Shown here one piece after another: positions 1-5,166 of a stretch of DNA of 5,166 nucleotides (position 1 is the stretch's first letter; each line of letters starts with the position of its first letter). Under the pieces are notes generated by a model, which searched no databases, had not been told where the DNA came from, and saw only the letters and a program-made list of their open reading frames with translations. The stretch is from an uncultured Lysobacteraceae bacterium (GTDB lineage: Bacteria > Pseudomonadota > Gammaproteobacteria > Xanthomonadales > Xanthomonadaceae). The DNA lies in the NCBI GenBank assembly GCA_937897645.1, contig CALCNV010000133.1, positions 1 to 5,166 on the forward strand. Reading direction: 5' to 3'. The translations under genes were made by a program, and so were the position numbers.

Positions 1-2
1 CC

Positions 3-101
3 GACCTGCACGCACTCGCGCTCACGCAAGGCGAGCCGAAGCAGATCAGCGGCAAACAGGAGCGCTACGAGAACCTGCTGAACCAGTATTTGCTGCGTTG
101 A
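3..101 (+). CDS. C-terminal end of an unidentified protein (5' partial)
   Basis: Only the last 32 codons and the TGA stop (99-101) lie in the window; the gene begins upstream. Coding in this frame is supported by third positions that are G or C in 27 of 32 codons; one of the other two + frames has a stop at 79-81. The visible tail contains DLHALALTQGEP and ends in a polar, probably helical stretch, ERYENLLNQYLLR. There is no membrane segment and no motif I recognise, so no function is proposed. It lies on the same strand as the sugar genes that follow, 130 bases upstream of the transporter start, but a large palindromic repeat begins 8 bases after its stop, so it may be a separate transcription unit. 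Confidence concerns only that this is a real gene end. Confidence 0.72.
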   Translation, partial: DLHALALTQGEPKQISGKQERYENLLNQYLLR

Positions 102-108
102 CCTCATC

Positions 109-197
109 CCCGTAGGAGCGCCTCCTGGGCGCGGGCATTTCCTCCCCGGAAATGCATTCAGATGCATCGCCCGCGTTCCAGGGGGCGCTCCTACGGG
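109..197. repeat. GTAG-headed long inverted repeat (REP/REPIN-like element)
   Basis: The two ends are 14-base perfect inverted copies (cccgtaggagcgcc at 109-122 and its complement at 184-197). Pairing continues inward to 136/169, giving about 28 base pairs with two G-T pairs (123/183 and 129/177) and one unpaired base at 176. The 32-base loop (137-168) can fold again: ATTTCC 137-142 with GGAAAT 148-153, or ATGCAT 152-157 with ATGCAT 162-167. Each arm can also form its own small hairpin, such as GCGCC 118-122 with GGCGC 127-131. Two facing palindromes headed by GTAG match the general design of REP doublets (REPINs) mobilised by RAYT transposases, including the GTAG repeats known in Stenotrophomonas. 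No T-run follows either arm, so it is not a classical intrinsic terminator, although the folded RNA could stabilise or insulate the mRNA between the two genes. Membership in a repeat family is inferred; the inverted structure is directly visible. Confidence 0.8.
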
Positions 198-231
198 TTC
201 CATATGTAACTCCAGAAACCAAGGCGATCCC

Positions 232-1641
232 ATGAACAACCCAGCGGCGCATAGCGGCGAAAACACCAGGTTCATCATCCTGATCAGCCTGGTGGCCACC
301 ATCGGTGGCTTCCTGTTCGGATTCGACAGCGGCGTGATCAACGGCACGCTGGATGGCCTGCACCAGGCCTTCGGTTCCAGCCAGTTGATGCAAGGCATCG
401 AAGTCGGCTCCATGCTGTTCGGTTGCGCGGTCGGTGCGTTCTTCGCCGGACGCCTGGCCGACCGCTGGGGTCGTCGTTCGGTGTTGCTGGTGTCCGCGAT
501 GCTGTTCCTGCTGTCGGCCATCGGCGCAGGCTTAGCCAGCAACTCGGTGGTGTTCATCATCGCCCGCCTGCTCGGCGGCTTCGCCGTCGGTGCGGCCAGC
601 GTGATTTCGCCGGCGTATATCGCCGAAGTGGCACCGGCGCGCTATCGCGGGCGCATGGCCACGGTGCAGCAGATCGCGATCATCAGCGGCCTGTTCATTG
701 CCTTCCTGAGCAACTACCTGCTGGCCAAGGCTGCCGGTGCCTCCACCGAAATTTTGTGGGGTGGGCACGAGGCGTGGCGCTGGATGTTCTGGATGCAGGC
801 GATTCCTTCGCTGGTATTCCTCGCACTGCTGCTGGTCATCCCGGAGAGCCCGCGCTACCTGATGGTGAAGAACCGTCGCCAGGATGCAGAAAAAGTCCTG
901 ACCGCGCTGTATGGCCCGGCAGAAGCACAATCGAAATTGCAGGAAATCGGCGACACCCTGTCCGAGGACCATCGTCCGCGCCTGTCGGACCTGGTCAGCA
1001 AGGCGACTGGAAAACTGCGGCCCATCGTGTGGGTCGGCATTGGCCTGGCCACGTTCCAGCAACTGGTCGGCATCAACGTGGTGTTCTATTACGGCGCCGT
1101 GTTGTGGCAGGCGGTTGGCTTCTCCGAAAACGATGCGCTGCTGATCAACGTGCTGTCCGGCGCGCTGAGCATTGGCGCCTGCCTCATCGCCCTGGTGTTG
1201 ATCGACAAGGTCGGGCGCAAGCCACTGCTGTGGATCGGTTCGCTGGGCATGGCGATCTCGTTGGCGCTGGTGGTGATCGCGTTTGCCAGTGGTTCGCTGG
1301 TCGACGGGCACCTGCAGTTGCCCGGCGGCATGGGCACCCTGGCGCTGGTCGCGGCCAACGTCTACGTGGTGTTCTTCAACATGTCGTGGGGCCCGGTGAT
1401 GTGGGTGATGCTGGGCGAGATGTTCCCGAACCAGATCCGTGGTTCGGGCCTGGCGGTGGCGGGCGCGGCGCAATGGACGTCGAACCTGATCATCACCGTC
1501 AGCTTCCCGATCCTGCTGGCCGGCATCGGCCTGGCGGCGACCTACAGCATCTACATGGTCGCGGCCTTCCTGTCGGTGATCTTCGTGATCAAGTACGTGC
1601 ACGAGACCAAGGGCAAGGAGCTGGAGCAGATGGAAGGCTGA
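232..1641 (+). CDS. MFS sugar porter (glucose/xylose-type sugar:H+ symporter)
   Basis: This 469-residue inner-membrane transporter has the usual length and 12-helix plan of the MFS sugar porter family (XylE, GlcP, GLUTs). Signatures in order: GGFLFGFDSGVINGTL in helix 1 (25-40, with Asp32 at the place of the proton-coupling Asp), RLADRWGRR (74-82), PAYIAEVAPARYRGR (127-141), PESPRYL (204-210), QQLVGIN plus YY in helix 7 (276-287), DKVGRKPLL (325-333), SWGPVMWVMLGEMFP (385-399) and ETKGKELEQ (458-466). Sugar-contact residues known from XylE have counterparts: Gln147 in helix 5, Gln276/Gln277 and Asn282 in helix 7, Trp391 in helix 10. A cytoplasmic linker of about 55 residues separates the two six-helix halves. 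The ATG follows a weak AAGG site at 221-224, and the N-terminus is short, as in the family. The neighbouring beta-glucosidase suggests glucose as substrate, but xylose, galactose or fructose cannot be excluded. Family assignment is secure; substrate is inferred. Confidence 0.95.
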   Translation: MNNPAAHSGENTRFIILISLVATIGGFLFGFDSGVINGTLDGLHQAFGSSQLMQGIEVGSMLFGCAVGAFFAGRLADRWGRRSVLLVSAMLFLLSAIGAGLASNSVVFIIARLLGGFAVGAASVISPAYIAEVAPARYRGRMATVQQIAIISGLFIAFLSNYLLAKAAGASTEILWGGHEAWRWMFWMQAIPSLVFLALLLVIPESPRYLMVKNRRQDAEKVLTALYGPAEAQSKLQEIGDTLSEDHRPRLSDLVSKATGKLRPIVWVGIGLATFQQLVGINVVFYYGAVLWQAVGFSENDALLINVLSGALSIGACLIALVLIDKVGRKPLLWIGSLGMAISLALVVIAFASGSLVDGHLQLPGGMGTLALVAANVYVVFFNMSWGPVMWVMLGEMFPNQIRGSGLAVAGAAQWTSNLIITVSFPILLAGIGLAATYSIYMVAAFLSVIFVIKYVHETKGKELEQMEG

Positions 1642-1676
1642 GCCATGCTGGGGCGCAGCGTGCGTCCGTGGCGAAA

Positions 1677-1684
1677 TAACGTTA
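1677..1684. promoter_or_regulatory. Possible operator: TAACGTTA palindrome
   Basis: A perfect 8-base palindrome lies in the gap between the MFS gene and the glucosidase gene, 58 bases before the GTG start. Its AACGTT centre resembles the core of LacI/PurR-family operators, and such regulators commonly control sugar genes. The symmetry does not extend cleanly beyond 8 bases, an 8-base palindrome in a gap of this size is not rare by chance, and no regulator gene is visible in the window. This is a weak candidate. Confidence 0.2.
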
Positions 1685-1692
1685 CCTATCAC

Positions 1693-1718
1693 CCCGGCGC
1701 CGGATTCCCGGCGCCGGG
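1693..1718 (+). promoter_or_regulatory. Perfect 11-bp GC hairpin between transporter and glucosidase genes
   Basis: CCCGGCGCCGG at 1693-1703 pairs perfectly with CCGGCGCCGGG at 1708-1718 around the loop ATTC. It lies 51 bases after the MFS stop and 24 bases before the GTG start of the glucosidase, just upstream of the GGAG ribosome binding site. No T-run follows (the next bases are cgcaatcttcc), so efficient intrinsic termination is not expected. More likely roles are partial attenuation, protection of the upstream transporter mRNA from 3' decay, or an effect on initiation of the downstream gene. The hairpin is certain in sequence; its role is inferred. Confidence 0.65.
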
Positions 1719-1730
1719 CGCAATCTTCCT

Positions 1731-1734
1731 GGAG
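1731..1734 (+). promoter_or_regulatory. Ribosome binding site supporting a GTG start
   Basis: GGAG stands 8 bases before the GTG at 1743. This decides the start of the glucosidase: the next in-frame ATG is at residue 19, inside the hydrophobic core of the signal peptide, and would remove its positively charged N-terminal part. Confidence 0.75.
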
Positions 1735-1742
1735 ACATACGA

Positions 1743-4307
1743 GTGAACCACGATTCTTCGCGCGGCCTGCGCAAGCCTTCCGTCCTGCTGGCCGCGATGT
1801 TGCTCACCTTCGGCGCGGGCGTGCCGGCCTTGCAACTGTCGGCCACGGAAGCCGCGCCCATCAATCCCGCCAACTGGCCGCAGCCGGCGTGGCCGCTGGC
1901 CGAGGATCCTGCGCTTGAGCGTCGTATCGACGCGTTGCTGGCGCAGTTGAGCGTGGAGGAAAAAGTCGGGCAGATCGTGCAGGGCGACATCGCCAGCCTG
2001 ACCCCGGACGACGTGCGCAAATACCGCCTCGGCTCAGTGCTGGCCGGCGGCAATTCCGATCCGGGTGGCAAGTACGACGCGGCGCCTTCGGAATGGCTGG
2101 CGCTGGCGGATGCGTTCTACGAAGCGTCCATGGACACCAGCAAGGGCGGCCATGCGATCCCGATCCTGTTCGGCATCGACGCCGTGCACGGGCAGAGCAA
2201 CATCGTCGGCGCGACCCTGTTTCCGCACAACATCGGCCTGGGTGCCACGCGCAATCCGGAACTGATGCGCCGCATCGGTGAAGTGACCGCCGCGGAAACC
2301 CGCGTCACCGGCATGGAATGGGCGTTCGCGCCGACCGTCGCGGTGCCGCAGGACGATCGCTGGGGCCGCAGCTATGAAGGTTATTCCGAATCACCCGAGA
2401 TCGTGGCCAGTTTCGCCGGGAAAATGGTGGAAGGCCTGCAGGGCAAGGCGGGTTCGCCGGGCTTCTTGGATGGCACGCGCGTGATCGCGTCGGTGAAGCA
2501 TTTCCTCGGCGATGGCGGCACCCTCGGCGGCAAGGACCAGGGCGACACACCGGTCAGCGAAGCCGTGTTGCGCGACGTGCACGGTGCCGGTTATCCGCCG
2601 GGTATTGCCGCAGGTGCGCAGACGGTGATGGCGTCGTTCAACAGCGTCAACGGCGTGAAGATGCACGGCAACCAGCCCTTGCTGACCGATGTATTGAAAG
2701 GCCGGATGAACTTCGGCGGCTTCGTGGTCGGTGACTGGAATGGCCACGGCCAGGTGCCGGGCTGCACTAACGCCGATTGCCCGGCGTCGTTCAATGCCGG
2801 CGTCGACATGCTGATGGCGCCCGACAGTTGGAAGGGTTATTACGAAACGGCCGTGGTCGCGGTGAAGTCGGGCGAGATTCCGATGGCACGCCTGGACGAT
2901 GCGGTGCGCCGCATCCTGCGCGTCAAACTGCGCCTGGGCCTGTTCGAAGCAGGCAAGCCATCGCAGCGCCCGCTAGGTGGCAAGTACGACCAGCTCGGCT
3001 CGCCTGCGCACCGTGCCGTCGCACGCCAAGCGGTGCGTGAATCGCTCGTGCTGCTGAAGAACCAGGATGGTGTGCTGCCGCTGAAGCCGAACGCACGCCT
3101 GCTGGTCGCGGGCGATGCAGCGAACGATGTTGGCCGGCAATCCGGTGGCTGGACCTTGAACTGGCAGGGCAGTGGCACCAAGCGTGCCGACTACCCAAAT
3201 GCCGATTCGATCTGGGAAGGCCTGCAGGCGCAGGTCAAGGCCGCGGGCGGCAGCGCCGAGCTTGCCGCCGATGGCAAATACACGCAGAAGCCGGATGCCG
3301 CGATCGTGGTGTTCGGTGAAAAGCCCTACGCGGAATTCCAGGGCGATATTCCCAACCTGCTGTTCAAGCCCGGCGACGACAGCGACCTGGAATTGATCAA
3401 GCGCCTGAAGGCCGAGGGCATTCCGGTGGTGGCGGTGTTCATCAGCGGACGGCCGCTGTGGATGAACCGCGAAATCAATGTGGCCGATGCCTTCGTCGCC
3501 GCCTGGTTGCCGGGTTCCGAAGGTGCGGGCGTCGCCGATGTGCTGCTGCGCAAGGCCGATGGCAGCGTGGCCAACGACTTCAAGGGCAAGCTGAGCTTCT
3601 CCTGGCCGCGCACCGCGACGCAGTTCGTCAACAACGTGGGCATGGCGGGCTATGACCCGCAGTTCGCGTTCGGCCATGGCTTGACCTATAGCGACAATGG
3701 GAACCTGGCGAAGCTGTCGGAAGAGTCGGGTGTGTCGGGCGCGCAGGCCGTTGCCGGCGTGTATTTCGCAAGAGGCCTTGCTGCCCCGGGCCTGGACCTG
3801 CGCCTCGAGAACGCACAGGGCCATGCGGCCAAGGTGGCGTCGCTGCCCGCGGCCTTGCATGACAACAGCATCCGCGTCAGCGCCGTGGACCACAACGCAC
3901 AGGAAGATGCCCTGCGACTGCAGTGGTCCGGCAGCGCACCGGCCAGTGTGTTCCTGTTGTCCGAATCGCCACTGGACCTCACGCGCGAATCGAATGGCGA
4001 CGTGATGCTGGTGCTGACCGTGCGCCCGGAAACCGTTCCCGCAGGCGACATCACGCTGGGCATGGGCTGCGGTGCGGGTTGCAGCGCGAAGCTTCCGTTG
4101 CACGACACGCTGGCCGCGCTGCCCGCGGGGCAGTGGACGCGCCTTGGCGTGCCGCTGAAATGTTTCGGTGCTGCAGGCGGCGATGTCGCCAAGGTCGAGC
4201 GCGTGCTGTCGCTCGAGGCCGCCATGCCGCTGCAGCTTTCCGTGTCACGCATCGCACTGGGCGCGCTCAACGAAGCCGACCACGTGCTCAAGTGCGCGAT
4301 GCCCTGA
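1743..4307 (+). CDS. Secreted GH3 exo-beta-glucosidase / glucan glucohydrolase (ExoP type)
   Basis: This 854-residue family 3 glycoside hydrolase should release glucose from the non-reducing ends of beta-1,4 and/or beta-1,3 glucans and cello-oligosaccharides. It begins with a Sec-type signal peptide: basic residues Arg7-Lys11, a hydrophobic core at about 13-30, and likely cleavage within 34-38, placing it in the periplasm or beyond. The barrel domain (about 60-400) has GIDAVHG (144-150, substrate Asp145), DDRWGRSYEGYSE (204-216), KHFLGDGG (252-259) and GFVVGDWNG (326-334), where Asp331 is the expected nucleophile. The alpha/beta domain (about 430-650) has GGWTLNWQG (468-476) and GEKPYAEFQGD (525-535), whose Glu531 aligns with the acid/base Glu of barley exoglucanase ExoI. 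A C-terminal extension (about 665-845) fits the galactose-binding-like domain of ExoP enzymes rather than fibronectin III. Six cysteines follow the signal peptide (341, 346, 776, 780, 807, 851), so disulfides are plausible. Family and export are secure; linkage preference is not readable from the sequence. Confidence 0.95.
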   Translation: MNHDSSRGLRKPSVLLAAMLLTFGAGVPALQLSATEAAPINPANWPQPAWPLAEDPALERRIDALLAQLSVEEKVGQIVQGDIASLTPDDVRKYRLGSVLAGGNSDPGGKYDAAPSEWLALADAFYEASMDTSKGGHAIPILFGIDAVHGQSNIVGATLFPHNIGLGATRNPELMRRIGEVTAAETRVTGMEWAFAPTVAVPQDDRWGRSYEGYSESPEIVASFAGKMVEGLQGKAGSPGFLDGTRVIASVKHFLGDGGTLGGKDQGDTPVSEAVLRDVHGAGYPPGIAAGAQTVMASFNSVNGVKMHGNQPLLTDVLKGRMNFGGFVVGDWNGHGQVPGCTNADCPASFNAGVDMLMAPDSWKGYYETAVVAVKSGEIPMARLDDAVRRILRVKLRLGLFEAGKPSQRPLGGKYDQLGSPAHRAVARQAVRESLVLLKNQDGVLPLKPNARLLVAGDAANDVGRQSGGWTLNWQGSGTKRADYPNADSIWEGLQAQVKAAGGSAELAADGKYTQKPDAAIVVFGEKPYAEFQGDIPNLLFKPGDDSDLELIKRLKAEGIPVVAVFISGRPLWMNREINVADAFVAAWLPGSEGAGVADVLLRKADGSVANDFKGKLSFSWPRTATQFVNNVGMAGYDPQFAFGHGLTYSDNGNLAKLSEESGVSGAQAVAGVYFARGLAAPGLDLRLENAQGHAAKVASLPAALHDNSIRVSAVDHNAQEDALRLQWSGSAPASVFLLSESPLDLTRESNGDVMLVLTVRPETVPAGDITLGMGCGAGCSAKLPLHDTLAALPAGQWTRLGVPLKCFGAAGGDVAKVERVLSLEAAMPLQLSVSRIALGALNEADHVLKCAMP

Positions 4308-4322
4308 TGGCACTTCCTGCAT

Positions 4323-4347
4323 GGGGTGTCGTGTCCACACGCACCTC
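4323..4347 (+). promoter_or_regulatory. Bulged hairpin between glucosidase and symporter genes
   Basis: GGTG (4325-4328) and CGTG (4330-4333), separated by one unpaired T, pair with CACG (4338-4341) and CACC (4342-4345) around the loop TCCA. One G-T and one G-C pair extend the base. It lies 15 bases after the glucosidase stop and ends 32 bases before the symporter start. There is no T-run, so it is not a standard terminator. It may stabilise the upstream mRNA end or may be chance folding in GC-rich DNA. Confidence 0.35.
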
Positions 4348-4370
4348 CATGCCCCTGCGTTCCGATAGCC

Positions 4371-4375
4371 GAGGT
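4371..4375 (+). promoter_or_regulatory. Ribosome binding site of the sodium/sugar symporter gene
   Basis: GAGGT is fully complementary to the anti-Shine-Dalgarno end of 16S rRNA and sits 4 bases before the ATG at 4380. It supports this ATG as the start, and the resulting N-terminus lines up with that of vSGLT. Confidence 0.7.
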
Positions 4376-4379
4376 CTGG

Positions 4380-5166
4380 ATGACGCTTTCCACGCTTGAT
4401 ATCACCATCGTGCTGGCCTACCTGGCCGGTATCTTCATCCTGGCGCAGTGGGTGTCGCGCGAGAAAGCCGGGCACCAGAAATCGGCGAAGGATTATTTCC
4501 TCGCCAGCAAGGCCTTGCCGTGGTGGGCGATCGGCGCCTCGCTGATCGCCGCCAATATCTCGGCCGAACAGATCATCGGCATGTCAGGTTCTGGTTACGC
4601 CATCGGCCTGGCCATTGCGTCGTACGAATGGATGGCAGCGATCACCTTGCTGATCGTGGGCAAGTACTTCCTGCCGATCTTCCTGCGCAACGGCATCTAC
4701 ACCATGCCGCAGTTCCTGGAAGAGCGTTACGGCAACAAGATCCGCACGCTGATGGCGATCTTCTGGTTGGGTTTATACATTTTCGTCAACCTGACTTCGA
4801 TCATGTGGCTGGGCTCGCTGGCCGTGGCGCAAGTCACCGGCATGGACCAGATGCTGGCGCTGGTGCTGCTGGGCGTGTTCGCGCTCGCCTACCAGTTGTA
4901 CGGCGGACTGAAAGCGGTGGCCCTGACCGACATCGTGCAGGTGTCGCTGCTGGTGCTGGGCGGCCTGCTGGTCTCCGCGCTGACGCTGGGCAAGATCGGT
5001 GATGGCGCCGGCGTGGTCGCTGGCTTCAACAAGCTGTGGCAGCAGCATCCGGAACACTTCCAGATGATCCTCAGCAAGGACAGTCCTTTCTACAAGGACC
5101 TGCCGGGCCTGAGCGTGCTGATCGGCGGCATGTGGATCATGAACATCAGCTACTGGGGCTTCAACC
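4380..5166 (+). CDS. Sodium/glucose-galactose symporter, vSGLT-like (3' partial)
   Basis: An ATG-started reading frame runs without a stop to the window edge, giving 262 residues of a solute:sodium symporter (SSS family); about half of a typical protein of 500 or more residues is missing. It imports hexose across the inner membrane using the sodium gradient. Resemblance to Vibrio vSGLT, as I recall that sequence, is high along the whole length: KDYFLASKALPWWAIGASL (37-55), AANISAEQIIGMSGSGY (57-73), ASYEWM (80-85), VGKYFLPIF (93-101), GIYTMPQFLEERY (105-117), LYIFVNLTS (132-140), YGGLKAV (174-180), LPGLSVLIGG (241-250) and SYWGFN (257-262). With a constant offset of five residues, the vSGLT sugar-site residues Gln69, Glu88, Asn260 and gate Tyr263 are present as Gln64, Glu83, Asn255 and Tyr258. 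Sodium-site residues Ala62 and Ile65 correspond to Ala57 and Ile60. About seven hydrophobic segments are visible. It starts 72 bases after the glucosidase, suggesting one operon. Glucose or galactose is the likely substrate. Confidence 0.95.
   Translation, partial: MTLSTLDITIVLAYLAGIFILAQWVSREKAGHQKSAKDYFLASKALPWWAIGASLIAANISAEQIIGMSGSGYAIGLAIASYEWMAAITLLIVGKYFLPIFLRNGIYTMPQFLEERYGNKIRTLMAIFWLGLYIFVNLTSIMWLGSLAVAQVTGMDQMLALVLLGVFALAYQLYGGLKAVALTDIVQVSLLVLGGLLVSALTLGKIGDGAGVVAGFNKLWQQHPEHFQMILSKDSPFYKDLPGLSVLIGGMWIMNISYWGFN

Noticed and set aside
98..126. TTGACC at 98-103 as a -35 promoter element for the transporter
   Set aside because: The position 17 bases downstream (cctcct) has no resemblance to a -10 box and falls in the repeat arm, so a sigma-70 promoter is not supported.
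109..197. CRISPR or insertion-sequence interpretation of the inverted repeat
   Set aside because: There is a single facing pair with no regularly spaced direct repeats, no transposase frame and no visible target-site duplication.
46..393. A 115-codon - strand frame across the repeat and the transporter start
   Set aside because: It crosses the palindromic element and the start of the MFS gene, and its protein is low-complexity with no recognisable feature.
423..1679. A 418-codon open frame on the + strand in another frame over the MFS gene
   Set aside because: It is Arg/Gly/Pro-rich low-information sequence lying wholly within the shadow of the MFS gene apart from a short tail, with no family motif.
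532..1692. A 386-codon open frame on the - strand opposite the MFS transporter
   Set aside because: Its predicted protein is very rich in His, Gln, Arg and Asp with no recognisable motif, the typical look of an antisense frame in GC-rich DNA, while the + strand carries clear sugar-porter motifs throughout.
1693..1730. Rho-independent terminator after the MFS gene
   Set aside because: The stem is strong, but the following bases (cgcaatcttcc) contain no T-run, so it was recorded as a hairpin of uncertain role instead.
2973..4103. A 376-codon open frame on the - strand opposite the glucosidase
   Set aside because: It has no motif or plausible protein composition and overlaps strongly conserved GH3 domains; it is a GC-rich shadow.
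4448..5002. A 184-codon + strand frame in the last kilobase
   Set aside because: The frame starting at 4380 gives an extended vSGLT-like protein with membrane segments; this alternative is an Arg/Gly/His-rich shadow of it.

Overview
The window is GC-rich, with strong G/C preference at third codon positions. It is densely coded on the + strand and reads as a sugar-utilisation locus of a Gram-negative proteobacterium. The gene set (exported GH3 glucosidase flanked by a sugar-porter MFS protein and a vSGLT-like symporter) and a GTAG-headed palindromic repeat point to the Xanthomonadaceae (Stenotrophomonas/Xanthomonas/Lysobacter relatives). That placement is inference from gene style and repeat type, not a database match.

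Layout: (1) 3-101, the last 32 codons of an unidentified + strand gene. (2) 102-231, an intergenic gap almost filled by an 89-bp near-perfect inverted repeat with GTAGGAGCG arms (REP/REPIN-like). (3) 232-1641, a complete 12-helix sugar:proton symporter of the XylE/GlcP/GLUT type. (4) 1642-1742, a gap holding an 8-bp palindrome and a perfect 11-bp GC hairpin just ahead of the next ribosome binding site. (5) 1743-4307, a secreted ExoP-type family 3 glycoside hydrolase that starts with GTG. (6) 4308-4379, a short gap with a bulged hairpin. (7) 4380 to the window edge, the first 262 codons of a sodium/glucose-galactose symporter very like Vibrio vSGLT, cut off by the end of the window.

How the parts fit: the hydrolase carries a signal peptide and should act in the periplasm (or be exported further), releasing glucose from the non-reducing ends of beta-glucans or cello-oligosaccharides. 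The two inner-membrane transporters on either side would then import the monosaccharide, one probably proton-driven and the other sodium-driven. The genes are co-directional with gaps of 101 and 72 nt and are probably at least partly co-transcribed, with hairpins in both gaps that may tune expression of the individual genes. I see no convincing promoter, tRNA, rRNA, CRISPR, insertion sequence or phage gene. I do not see evidence of an undescribed system: the most notable items are the palindromic repeat, the gene-boundary hairpins and the pairing of two transporter families around one glucosidase.
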